64,000 bases of DNA from Neocallimastix lanati (nom. inval.) (GCA_016946835.1 JACVTC010000056.1:936001-1000000); one strand, 5' to 3'. Positions 24,954 through 36,035 are shown, counted from the first letter of the stretch. The notes: generated by a model from the letters alone, not told the origin. Numbers and translations: made by a program.

Positions 24954-27923
24954 TTATAATTCATACAAGGATTGTTTACTATAAAAATTATGGAGTAATT
25001 TATCTGTTTGATAATCATTTAAATCCTTATTATCTTTAATACTAAAAAATAATTTTTTAAGTTGAATGAGTTTTTTAATTAATGTATCATTGGTAATAAA
25101 ATCATTTGTAAAAATAACATCTACTGTCATTGTTTTTTCTGATACTTCAGGTGTTGTAATATCATAGCCATAAATTGAGATAGTTCGATTTTCATTGAGA
25201 ATTGGTAAGGGGGCATTTTTAATTTTTGGATATCCTATGACATAATTAGGATAAAATAGATGTTCTGTACCATAAATATTATAATTGATTACCATATAGA
25301 GAGAAAGGAATTCATATCGTTTTTCTTCTTCTTTGTTCATATGATTTATGTTATCTTCAATATATTCTTGATAAAGTTGACGTGCTGGTTCAAAGAGATC
25401 ACGATATAATGGATATGGTGCATTTTTTAATATACGATACTTTCGATAACCCAATCGTCCAAAGTATTCTAAAATAATATCATAGGTATAGAAAAAGGAA
25501 AAATATTTAGAATTGGATTTCATTTCTTTTTTTTCTTCATTATCGAGAGGACCTTCGAAATTATATTTCGGATTAAATTGTTGATCGAAAAAGAATCTTG
25601 GATGAACTGGATTAATGAAGAAGTGATTTGGCCTGAGATAAATAAATCGTTCAGATAGATCAGGAATTTTATCTAAAAATGTTTCAATAATATTTCGATT
25701 TAGTGTTTGACCAACAGTCTCAGGTAGTAAATCATGAGGGTGAATCCAATGAACTTTTTTTTTTTGAAGATTTAACCATGGAAGTACCTCTTCTTGTTCC
25801 CCCTCGCCAATGATATAAATATCTCCTTCGAACCACGGTAAATAGAGATCAATAGATCTCAAGGAATATTTTAATTCTTCTATTTCTCTTAATCTTGATT
25901 TTTTCATTTCGGTAAAACTTTTAAAAGAAGTTTTATTTGAATCGTTTATATAATCTTTATTTAAGTAATTTTTCAATTTATTTAATAATAAAAAATCATT
26001 AGATGGATTTGAATTCTTAAGGAAATTTAATGTACTTTCTAACAAATACACAATAGAAACAGATTTTGCCCATTGCCATTCAGATGTCAGATTTTCACCA
26101 TGATAATTATGAAGAAGATCAATTTCTTCCATTTCTTTTTTACTTACTTTTTTCTTAGGACCAGAGAGTTCATTTCTTTGTTGAATATAATTAGGTATCA
26201 ATTCTTTCATTTTGTAGGTTTGAAGAACATAATTAAAAATTTTTATTTTCGATTTATTATAGATATCTTTTTTACTTTTAGAAATATCTAAGGAAATATC
26301 ATTAATAGTAGCTAATTTTGAATACAATTTATTTTCTAATGAAATATATTCACTTTTTTCAAAAGAGGAAGGCTCCGGATGTTGTGTTAACAAGAACTCT
26401 GTAAATTCATAAAGAGCTTGATTACTTGAATATTCGTCATTGAAATTATAAACAAGAATTTCAGGATGTGATTTAATATGTTCGAAAATTTTTTTATTTC
26501 CCCTAAAATCATTTTTAATTTTACCAAATTTTATATATTTATTAGTGATTTCTCCCTGAATAACACGAATGGAATAGCGTTGGATTGTTCGATTGGCCGG
26601 TAGTTCAATAGTTCCTTTGTAGTTTCTAGCAATTCCCATTCCTCCCATTCGTAAAGGAAATTTTTCATTGGAAGTGGCATATTCTACAAAAGCATAATAG
26701 AGATAAAGTGTTTGAATTGAATAATGATTTCTAAATCGATCAGAGAGATTGCTTTGTAATTCCTTCTCAAATAATAACCGAAAAGGTTCAAAGAGATCAC
26801 GATAGAGAACATAGATACTATGATGAATATAAAAATATTTGAATTTTGGATCAAAATATTTTTTGATGAGTTGATCCGTAAAATAACAATTCGTCAGAAA
26901 CATTTTCTTTCTTTCTGAAATGAAATTTAAAATGGAATTCTGAGAAACATTTAGGGTGTTGTTATTTTTGTAGATGATTGGAGAAAAGTTTCCATCATTA
27001 GAAAATAAGAAACTTGGATGAATATAATGATTTAAGAAATAATCATCATTTAAATATATAAATTTTTCTGTAACCCCTGGAATTCTATCAAGAAATAATT
27101 CAATTGTATTTGAATTGAAAGTTGGATAGATACCTTTTGAAAGTATGATTTTATGGTCAATAACTTTTATTCTTGAATTGTGAATATTTAACCATTCAGG
27201 AATTTGATGACAAGTAACAATGTAGATCATTCCCTGATGCCATGGCATATATTTTTCTACTGAACGAATTGAGTATTTTAATTCATCTGCTGAACGATCT
27301 CGACTACTGACATTGTAGACACCCCCATTGTATTTCGCTTTCAAATTTTGAAAATTAATGTCAGAGCCATCCACCCATGTATAAACTATTGATATATTTT
27401 TTACCCATTCCCATTCGGGTTCTATATCACCACCATTATACCGAAGTAAATTTTCAATATGATCATTGTCTGTTAATTCTTTATTTGTAAATATTGAAGA
27501 ATTATTTAGAATAGAATTCTTTAAATTAGTATCATATTTACTAAATATATTTTTATTCCAATAATGATCATCTTTACTTTGATATATATTTTTTTTTCCT
27601 GAATGATCATTATTATTTAAATTTTCATTTATAAAATTTTCATTTTCATTATTAAAATTAATATTAGCATTTTTATCATTATTATCGATATGACTGTCAA
27701 TATTTATATTTGTAGAATCTATTTTATTATTATTGTTAGGATCATCATTAATCTTATTATTGTATTTATATCCTTGATTTATAATAATATTATTATTGAC
27801 AGAAGTTTCAGTAAGAACTAATCCCTGAATAGATCTTATATTAAACCATAACAAATAAAATATGGTTACCATTTTGATTGAAATTGATTGCATTATATAT
27901 TGCTTAATAAATTTATTAAACAA
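24954..27923 (-). CDS. Stealth-family sugar-phosphate transferase-like protein with two Stealth-like halves
   Basis: This is an uninterrupted 989-residue frame. A hydrophobic N-terminus (about residues 11-34) looks like a signal peptide or anchor, followed by a low-complexity Asn/Asp-rich stretch to about 150. Half 1 has the Stealth blocks in order: CR1 SIVYTWVDGSD (178-188), CR2 ELKYSIRSVEKYMPWHQ to FIYLNDDYFLNHYIHPSF (about 214-305), CR3 with YRDLFEPFR and DRFRNHYSIQTLYLYY (about 365-412), and CR4-like FNDEYSSNQ to HPEPSSFE (about 493-521). Half 2 (about 600-890) repeats the layout but is degenerate: SIVYLLES replaces SIVYTWVDGS and FIYLRPNHFF replaces FIYLNDDYFL. Known Stealth proteins (bacterial capsule enzymes, animal GlcNAc-1-phosphotransferase) transfer sugar-phosphate groups to glycans, so a secretory-pathway glycan role is inferred. 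The paralogue lies at 59285-61834 on the other strand. No introns are needed. Confidence 0.88.
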   Translation of the reverse strand: MFNKFIKQYIMQSISIKMVTIFYLLWFNIRSIQGLVLTETSVNNNIIINQGYKYNNKINDDPNNNNKIDSTNINIDSHIDNNDKNANINFNNENENFINENLNNNDHSGKKNIYQSKDDHYWNKNIFSKYDTNLKNSILNNSSIFTNKELTDNDHIENLLRYNGGDIEPEWEWVKNISIVYTWVDGSDINFQNLKAKYNGGVYNVSSRDRSADELKYSIRSVEKYMPWHQGMIYIVTCHQIPEWLNIHNSRIKVIDHKIILSKGIYPTFNSNTIELFLDRIPGVTEKFIYLNDDYFLNHYIHPSFLFSNDGNFSPIIYKNNNTLNVSQNSILNFISERKKMFLTNCYFTDQLIKKYFDPKFKYFYIHHSIYVLYRDLFEPFRLLFEKELQSNLSDRFRNHYSIQTLYLYYAFVEYATSNEKFPLRMGGMGIARNYKGTIELPANRTIQRYSIRVIQGEITNKYIKFGKIKNDFRGNKKIFEHIKSHPEILVYNFNDEYSSNQALYEFTEFLLTQHPEPSSFEKSEYISLENKLYSKLATINDISLDISKSKKDIYNKSKIKIFNYVLQTYKMKELIPNYIQQRNELSGPKKKVSKKEMEEIDLLHNYHGENLTSEWQWAKSVSIVYLLESTLNFLKNSNPSNDFLLLNKLKNYLNKDYINDSNKTSFKSFTEMKKSRLREIEELKYSLRSIDLYLPWFEGDIYIIGEGEQEEVLPWLNLQKKKVHWIHPHDLLPETVGQTLNRNIIETFLDKIPDLSERFIYLRPNHFFINPVHPRFFFDQQFNPKYNFEGPLDNEEKKEMKSNSKYFSFFYTYDIILEYFGRLGYRKYRILKNAPYPLYRDLFEPARQLYQEYIEDNINHMNKEEEKRYEFLSLYMVINYNIYGTEHLFYPNYVIGYPKIKNAPLPILNENRTISIYGYDITTPEVSEKTMTVDVIFTNDFITNDTLIKKLIQLKKLFFSIKDNKDLNDYQTDKLLHNFYSKQSLYEL

Positions 27924-29569
27924 AATTTAATATAAAATAAAATATTATGTATTGAAAATAAAAATAATAAATATAATATATAAAATAAAGAGTTTTAATA
28001 GGATATATATAATTAGTAATAAAATTGTATATATAAAATTTGTTATAAGATATACTAATTTATAATATTTAAAATATTATTTTATTAAATAAATAAATCT
28101 ATAAAAAAAATAATAAAAATTTATTTAATTGATACAATACTTCAATATTTTTGAAACCATTATAATTAGGTAAGTAATTGAAAAAAATTTTTTAAGAACT
28201 CATTATAATTATAAAGTAAAAAATATTAATATTTTAATAAGAAAAAAAACATACTTTCCTTACAAAGGGAAAAATACTAAAAAAAAAAAATTATAAAAAA
28301 ATATATTTTTATTTTTATATAATTTATATTAATTTAGAAATTTTTATATAATAAATTATAATAATAAACGATTAGATTAAAATATAACAAAATTGTTTAA
28401 ATAAAAAACTATTAAATAATTTATATGAAAATTGTATAAACAGTTTTGATTTTTTTTATTTAAAAAAATTATAAATTTTGGAATTTTATTTTTAATTGAT
28501 GAACTCTAAATTCAAATAAAATTTTTTAAATCTTTATTTAGTTTTAACAAATTTTTTATATGATTATAAAATATTTAGTTTAAAAAGATTCTTTAAAAAT
28601 AATCGGAACCTTAAAAATGAATTTTTTATGATTAAATTTTAACTTATTTTATTTTTTAATTAAATTAAAAAAATTTTAATTATAAAATTAATTAAATTTA
28701 AAAAAAATATAATAGCAAAGAAAAGTAATATTCATGACTTATTATTTATATAAAAAAAAGTATATTAAAATTTATTCAATATCTTTAAGGATATTTAACG
28801 TTCAAAATATCTTACTTTAATAAATAATCTTTTCATAAAATATTTTATTAAAATGTACTATTTTATATTTCAATTAAACAAAAAAATATTTTAATTTATA
28901 AAGAAGAATTATTTTAATAATTTTATTACATATCTAATATTATTTTTATTTTGTTTAGTTTTAATAAATATATACAAAATAGAATTTAAATCATAATATA
29001 TTTATAAATATACTTAGAAATTCTATTGTAATAAATATAACATATTAAAATCGTTACTACTATAAATAAAATTATAATTTAAAATAAAATTTTACGAGTT
29101 TATTTTATTAATAAAACATGATCCAATATTTGATAATAAAATAATTTAATGTTAATTATTATATATTTATAAATTATATTCTACAGATGAAATTTTTATT
29201 TCTAATTTTTGTTGATTATAAAATAATAATAATTAAAATTACTTTCATAAAAATTCATAAAAAGTATAATTTCATTATTTCATGTTATTTTTATTTTAAA
29301 GGATAAAAAATCTTATATTTTCAGTTTATTTACATTTCAATTTTAAGTTAATATATTCATTAATATTATAACAGTACACCCAATTTAAAAATATAATATA
29401 TTAATTTTTAATTTTTATATTATTTAAATTAATAATAATAAATAACTGTTATAATAATAATCTATTTTATTATGTAAAAATTCAATGATAATATATAATT
29501 TAATAATAAACATTAATATGATATATACTTGTAATTTAAAATATGGTTAATTAATATTATGGTACTCTT
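27924..29569. other. Long A+T-rich intergenic region
   Basis: Upstream of Stealth gene 1, so it should contain its promoter, but no individual element stands out. No open frame beyond chance, no RNA gene, no LTR terminus. Confidence 0.5.
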
Positions 29570-29651
29570 TTACAATAATATTCGTTGTTTCTTAACTTGA
29601 TTGATTAGAATCCATTTGACTATAATACCATTAGTTATGTCAGAGATGTCT

Positions 29652-29689
<38 letters not shown>

Positions 29690-31290
29690 AATAAGTTAAC
29701 GAATCACCAAATTGATATTCAAATGAATTTTCTAGTTTTTTCCTAATATCTTTTTTTTCTTTAATTTTTTTATTATTGGTTTTCAGATATATATAGTTCT
29801 TTATTTATTATTAATGAAAATATAATTTTTCTTTTCCAAATAGGATAATTATTAATATTTAATTTAATAATATTGTTGAATTTTTCCATATAATTAAAGC
29901 CAATTTTCTTATGTTGTTTTCATCAGTAAAGTTAATAATTGGGTTTTTCGTTCTTTTTTCATTTTTAGTTATTTTTTTTTTAAAGTTGATAAAATTTTAT
30001 ATTATTTAAGATTTAGTTATAATAATTATATTTGATTAATTTAAAATATTAATAAAAAATCATTTTGAGAGATTTAAAAATTTTTATTATTTAATTCTAT
30101 AAAATTTTTGTTGAAATATTTAGATTCATTTTATATTAAATAATTTACTTTGATTATTTTTTATATACTTATTTATTTTTAATTAATTCTTAATGATTTT
30201 TGACTTTAGTTAATTTATTTTTAATATATTATAATTTTTTTAATTGTTTTCATTTAATAATATAAATATAATAGTAAAATGTAATTAATATACATTTTCA
30301 TTTGTGAATGAATAACTATTAATAAACCCTATAAAAATACCGAAATATTATTTGTTGTTTATAAAACAAATATTTTTATTTCAAGCTTTAATTCAGGTTA
30401 ATATGTCTAATTGGTTAGTAATATTGATATAAACTCCAGAATCGAGAATCTAACAAATTAACTCTCTCATATATATTTTTCAAGAATTGGATAGGTTTTT
30501 ATATAAATCAAACTCAAAGTATCTTCATTAATGTCATAATATATGAAGGATTACCTTTAAGTAATATTATAATTATTTTTTGAGGCAAATTAACAAAAGT
30601 CATATAATTTATGCTTTTGTTATAATATCTATTAAAATTATTTATTCTTTAGTTTTTTTATTATTAATATTTTTTGTTTTTTTCTATATTAAAATAGTTA
30701 TCTAATTTATTATAGCAGTTGTACATTTCATTATTTCTAATTCTTATATTTTTATCTAACTTCCTCGGTTTATTAAATGATTTTTTTAAATAATATTATT
30801 ACTATTGTTAATAGCGAATATCTTATTGATATTACTAATATTTATAGTATTATTTTAAATATTTTTTGAAGATGTAATTTCTGATATTATGTTCTTAATA
30901 TATGTTTAGCATTTTTCCAATTCATTTTTATATTGAAAGACTTTTAATATACTTTAAATATTCTTGAAGAGCTCCTTAAAGAATTCTATATTTAATAGCG
31001 ATACTTTAGTTATTGTCTATACTTTTTAATTCTTCTATAATATGTTGCAATTCAGTCATAAAAATACTTATATCTTTCTCTTTATCATATTTGATCTTTT
31101 CCTGCTTTGCTTTAATTCATTTTTTCTAGATTTGTTTGTTTTATTTAAGGGATGCCTTGAGTAACTGCCATACAGGTTCCATTGTTTAATTCAATTATTT
31201 TATTGAAATTCTCAGAATAAAGTCTTTTGTCTTGGTAGTTTGTACTTGGAATTGAAATTAGTATTGATTAATGAAACAATAATATTCATA
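29570..31290 (-). mobile_element. Decayed copia remnants (gag and protease), minus strand
   Basis: Minus-strand translation shows scattered gag-like matches to the families above: NYMEKFNNIIKLNINNYPIW (near 29900), a DIRKKLENSFEYQFGDSL-type segment (near 29740), DITNGIIVKWILIN (near 29630), a second gag piece EKDISIFMTELQHIIEEL (near 31060), and a protease-like SGVYINIT (near 30440). At least two old copies are mixed. The remnants are heavily broken, with too many breaks to count, and far older than the LTR elements on either side. A T run of more than 30 bases interrupts them at about 29653-29684. Confidence 0.65.
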
Positions 31291-31327
31291 AATAAAACCA
31301 AAAACTTAGTATATAGATATAAGTATA

Positions 31328-31534
31328 TGTGAAAAGTATAAATCTCTTTTTTATTATATAAGAATAAAGAATAGTATATATAAATAATTTTATACTTCTT
31401 CTGGTATTTATAGTAAACATAATATGTGGTTTTTTGTTACTATTGGTCACATATCTTACACTAATATATTAATTTATATAACATTACTCCTTTAAATAAT
31501 ATAACTATAAATCTTAATATTTTTGTTTCTAACA
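31328..31534 (-). repeat. LTR-3 3' LTR (complete element)
   Basis: On the minus strand it begins TGTTAGAAACAAAAATATTA and ends ACTTTTCACA. It appears identical to 35293-35499. Confidence 0.92.
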
Positions 31535-31581
31535 TTCCCCCTCAAATTTAACTTTGGGTGAAAGTTAGAGTTGAAGAGAAA
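31535..31581 (-). promoter_or_regulatory. LTR-3 polypurine tract and pre-PPT hairpin (complete element)
   Basis: On the minus strand AACTTT-CACCC-AAAGTT forms the core stem, with weaker outer pairing, running into TTGAGGGGGAA and the LTR. Confidence 0.72.
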
Positions 31582-31849
31582 TATTGCAAATGTATTACTA
31601 TATAAAATAATATTTTATTTTTAATAATAATAATACAAATAACATATTATAAAGTACATGAAAAATATTTATTTTATTTTTATTTGTAAATTAAAGAAAT
31701 TATTTTTATATATTTTAGATTCTAACGTTTCTCCTTACTTTCAAATTGGATTGGTGTTATTTTTTTATTATTACTATTATTTATTAATCTTTCTTTATTT
31801 AAATTATTATTATGTCTTTTTATCTTATTTTATTATAATTATTATTTTT

Positions 31850-32301
31850 TATTTATATGAATCACTTTCTGGGAAGAAATTTATTGTTTGATGATAGAAA
31901 ATATTCATAGAATCATACATAGATTGAAGGTAATTTAGTATATCAGCCTTACCCTTAGCTTCTCATAATTCAATATTTTTAATAATTTCTTCACATAATA
32001 ATTCATATTTATCCTTCTTTATTTTATAAGATTGTTCATGTTCCCTTAATATGAGGTAGCACGTCTACATTCTTGAATGCCATTAATTTCGGTACTTAAT
32101 CTTTATTTTATTTGAGCTATCATTTGAGTAGTAATATCCATTTCAGTACGAACATTATTATAATTGTAAACAGAATCTTCGGCATCACGAATAGCTTTAT
32201 CTAAGAAAGTTTTTAGCCATTCATGGAAGTTTTCCATAGCTGGTAAGTATTTATAATCAATAACTTTAGAACTTGAACTTAAAGAATAACTAAAAAGATT
32301 T

Positions 32302-32337
<36 letters not shown>

Positions 32338-33030
32338 AATATCTTTATCTCCTTTTAATTTTGCATCTTTAGATACAAAGGCAAATTGCTTTTGTTCGTT
32401 TATAGTAGTTTTCATACAATTAATCATTTTTTTATATTGTCTTCGGTTGTTTGATATATTTCTTCAATCTTTTAAGTATATCAATAGTTGTATCAACATT
32501 TGGATCAACAGTTTTAACTGGTTAGAAAAAGCCAAACTGAGCGTTAACTTGTTCTTTAAAAGCTTGATTAAAGCAAGGTGAAAATAAATAAAAAAAAATT
32601 ACAAAACTATAACAATATATAATTTATAATATTGGTTTATTGTTGATTATTACGTTTATACTAATATAATTTTTTTTTTATTATATATATATATTGATAT
32701 AGCTGTATTTAAATAATGTGTGTTTTTTTATTATTATTATTTTTTTTTTTTTTTTTTTACTAATTATATATATTAAAATTTAATTCTATTGATAAAATGC
32801 TGTATTTGTCATCATGTATTACTAGAATATCTTCATTAAATTAATTATTATTTTTATGAAATAAATATAACACTGTTTCAAAATCTACAACGCATTTGTC
32901 ATTTATTTGTTAATTTGAAGTAATATCTTTTAAATAATAATAAATTGCGAAGGATAAACGTAACTTCTTATTTTCAATAATATTAAAACACCATTGCGAA
33001 GATTCATCGGATGAATGAGTTAATTTCATA
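31850..33030 (-). pseudogene. Host-like gene fragment (BAR-domain-like) inside the complete LTR-3 element
   Basis: It is homologous over its whole length to 19980-21160, with the same peptide blocks (MENFHEWLKTFLDKAIRD; YLQSMYDSMNIFYHQ) and the same intron-like interruption between blocks. It is broken in several places, most of them shared with the other copy, so the fragment was already non-functional in their common ancestor. The assignment to BAR-like proteins rests on helix pattern and the conserved closing motif only. Confidence 0.5.
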
Positions 33031-33614
33031 AAAAATCTTTCTCAAAAAATCTTTTATTGGTAAATGTATTTATTGGTTATAAAATACCTCCAAATCTATT
33101 CATAGGTTTTCTGGTATTAGCGATCATATTTTTAATAGCATTTAAATCTCCTTCTTTATATATAAATATATATATGATTCCCATTTATATTTAGATGTTA
33201 AGCATTGATTTGAAGCACCAAAAAATTATATTATCAGGTATTGTTGTGTTTTTCTAAAAATATTTTTATTCTTCATTGTTTTCATATGTAATCACAAATC
33301 AATATTGGATTATTAGAATATTTTTTATATGGTTAGTATTATCTTTTAAAGATTACATATATTTCTTTCATGCCATAAGATTTCAATCAAATTTGGATAT
33401 TTATATATAATTTACATATTTTATTTTTATATATTAATTATTTAAAATGTCTATTTTAGTATTTAATAAAAAGATTCTTTTAGTGTTTCTATATCTTTTA
33501 AATTGTTTTAATTTATGAAAGTTTTTATTTGATTCACAAATAACTCAATATTCCTTTATTTTTAAGATGTTTAGGATAAATATTATTTACAGTAATACAT
33601 TGTCATTATTTTTA

Positions 33615-33645
<31 letters not shown>

Positions 33646-34719
33646 CGAATAATTTATGAATATTTGGAGAATAATAAATAATTCAAATAATATATTTTAA
33701 ATTATTTTATATAGATTATCTAAATGTAATCTTCCCTATTATTGTTATTGATATATATAAATGGGTTTTATATGAATAAATATGTCATTAAAAAAAATTA
33801 TATATATATTTTAAGTATCAGGTTTTGAGATTTAACAAAAATTAGATTAATAAATTAATAAATGGTAAATTAGATTTTTATAAATATTATATATTATTAA
33901 TAATATAATTTTTTAAAAAAAAATTTTAAATTGTTATTAAAATTGACGGATTGGATTAAATATTATTGATTAAAGTTTAGCAAAAATAATGAAATTTATA
34001 TTATTGATTGAATTTAATTTAATTTTAATTTAATAAAGCATTAATATTATTTTTAATGAATTGATATAATTGGACATTTTAAAATTATTATAAATTAAAA
34101 TTTGAAATATATTAAATAAAAATATTATAATAAATTAAAATTTTATTGATTATAAAAGTTTATTTAAATTAATTTCTCGGATACTCTAATTTTAATTTAT
34201 TTCTTGAGCATTATTTGTTAAAATTTTAGTGTAAAACTTTAATTATTAAAATTTCTATTATTGTATTTTCTGTGGATTGTTTCTAGTTTCGACGTTAATT
34301 ATTTGTTAATTTTTCTTGATGGTATTTTATTGTATATTAAAAATTAAGTTAATTCATAATATATGTATATTATATCTTTTATATTATTTTGAATTGTATA
34401 ATGTCAGATCGGATTTTGTGTGTGAGGATATATTATTTAATATTTAATAATTTTATTATTTTATTAATTATATATTTATTTATATTAAAAATAAATTATG
34501 TATATAATATATATTAATGCTAATATTAATTTTTATAAATCATTTTTATTTATCTCTTATTCAATTAGTTGTTAATTTTTTTATTTTATGTGTTTCATTA
34601 ATATTTAGTTAAAAATAGTTACTATTAATTAACTTGAATAAACAGATTATTTGTAATTGATAATTCATAGTCTTAATAACTTAAAATAACTATTATTTTA
34701 AATTTAATTATTTAAAATT

Positions 34720-34966
34720 TCACTAGTTAAACTATTATTTTTATTTTTATTTTCTATTATTTTCAATTTAGTTAATCTAGTTGACAATCATTTTATAATT
34801 AATTACTTTCAACTTAGATAAACTAATCAACAATTATTTTTATTTTATTGTTAATCAACCTAGCTAGTTGACAATTATTTATATTTTATAATCAATTATT
34901 CACAACTTAGCTAGTTGACATTTATTTTTTATTTTCAATAATTCTCAACTTAGATAGACTAGTTGA
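34720..34966 (-). repeat. Tandem hairpin array in the LTR-3 leader
   Basis: At least five units pair as CAACT with AGTTG: 34763-34784, 34809-34831 (weaker), 34855-34871, 34903-34917 (CAACTTAGCTAGTTG) and 34945-34966, spaced about 40-46 nt. The array lies a few hundred bases downstream of the primer-binding site, as in the copia families, but with a different stem sequence. Confidence 0.72.
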
Positions 34967-35261
34967 CTATTATTTTATTTTAATATTTTCTTTTTATCTA
35001 ATTATATGTATATGTATTTATATCATTTTTATTTTTAGAAAATTAATAATTACTATGACCTATTACAATAAGAATTTTAATTTAAATTTTATATCCTTAA
35101 CATTCTCACAATTGTTCTGTAATATTTTCTTATCGATATCGGTTATTACGTTTTGTTTCTATAATAAATTTTATAAAAATAATAAAAATATATTTTTATT
35201 AGTTTGATTATTAATTATAAAATGATTTTATATTTTATATATTTCAACTTAGCTTTATTGA

Positions 35262-35292
35262 TAGCTCAACTGAAGAGTTGAGACTCTTAATC
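35262..35292 (-). promoter_or_regulatory. LTR-3 primer-binding site, half-tRNA-Lys(CUU) type
   Basis: The plus strand here reads like the tRNA itself: TAGCTCAACTGAAGAG (D-arm-like) followed by TTGAGACTCTTAATC (anticodon stem-loop of tRNA-Lys CUU). It abuts the LTR end without a gap, so on the element's own (minus) strand it is the primer-binding site. Confidence 0.8.
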
Positions 35293-35499
35293 TGTGAAAA
35301 GTATAAATCTCTTTTTTATTATATAAGAATAAAGAATAGTATATATAAATAATTTTATACTTCTTCTGGTATTTATAGTAAACATAATATGTGGTTTTTT
35401 GTTACTATTGGTCACATATCTTACACTAATATATTAATTTATATAACATTACTCCTTTAAATAATATAACTATAAATCTTAATATTTTTGTTTCTAACA
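35293..35499 (-). repeat. LTR-3 5' LTR (complete element)
   Basis: It appears identical to 31328-31534. It is followed on the plus strand by the target duplication GTATA. Confidence 0.92.
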
Positions 35500-35504
35500 G
35501 TATA

Positions 35505-35650
35505 TTTCATTTAAGGGAACTATTAAAAAATAAAACAAAAAATTTAAATTTATAAATTCAGAATAAATTTTAACAGACTATTTTATGAAGTATTTAAAAT
35601 GTTAACGGATAAATTTAGAAATTTATTACTATCAAAAAAAACCAACTAAA
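35505..35650 (+). mobile_element. Decayed copia RNase H end, host site of LTR-3
   Basis: The sequence resembles the closing part of the Copia-1 pol region (the FTKYLNGTLMDKFRNSLL block) nucleotide by nucleotide, notably the GTTAACGGATAAATTTAGAAATTTA-like stretch near 35599. It is an old, broken remnant into which the LTR-3 element inserted. Confidence 0.6.
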
Positions 35651-35739
35651 ATATTATTCAATTCAAAAAAATAAAATTTCATGTATAAATTTAAGAAAGT
35701 TAAACTTGTTTATAAATATTATAATTAAATTTATATCTA

Positions 35740-36035
35740 AAATAAATTTATTATTATTTTTTATATTAATTTATTATTAATTAATAGTAATATATAAAAT
35801 AAATTATCATTGCTTATATGTTTTATAATATTATAATATAAAATAAAATTGTAATTTTTTTGTTTTTAACTTTTTCTTTTACTAAATGTCATAATTCTTA
35901 ACAAAATATATAATAAAACATATTTCAATATTTTATAATTTGATGTTTTGTTCTATTTCTAAAATTATATATATAATATTACTTCTTACATTAATATAAT
36001 TATAAATCTTTAATATTTATATTTCTAAAAATTTT
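35740..36035 (-). repeat. Dispersed repeat and decayed LTR-like sequence
   Basis: The segment 35740-35970 is clearly similar to 57680-57960 in the same orientation (shared ACTAAATGTCATAATT and TATTATAATTTGATAT-type stretches). Its right part, about 35980-36030, resembles a decayed LTR-3-type LTR terminus on the minus strand. Confidence 0.5.

Larger units (their letters stand above)
31328..35499 (-). mobile_element. Complete non-coding LTR element, family LTR-3 (LARD-like)
   Basis: It is 4172 bp with two 207-bp LTRs (31328-31534 and 35293-35499) that look identical base for base, flanked by the direct repeat GTATA (31323-31327 and 35500-35504). On the minus strand it has a half-tRNA primer-binding site, a hairpin-array leader, a long internal region, a pre-PPT hairpin and a GGGGGA-type purine tract. 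No gag, protease, integrase or reverse transcriptase is recognisable; the only protein-like sequence is a broken host-like gene near its 3' end. It therefore looks structurally whole as a non-autonomous element (large retrotransposon derivative type) that inserted recently using another element's enzymes, plausibly a copia family since the primer site is shared. Confidence 0.88.

Noticed and set aside
26073-26291. Plus-strand 72-codon frame inside Stealth gene 1
   Set aside because: Shadow of the intact minus-strand gene, with no independent support.
31658-31891. 77-codon open frame beside the LTR-3 LTR
   Set aside because: It lies antisense to the captured gene fragment and element end, and its hydrophobic composition is explained by base content.
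35262-35292. Possible tRNA-Lys gene or fragment
   Set aside because: Only the D-arm and anticodon arm are present, and the segment abuts an LTR. There is no acceptor stem or T-arm, so it is a primer-binding site, not a tRNA gene. No complete tRNA gene was found in the window.
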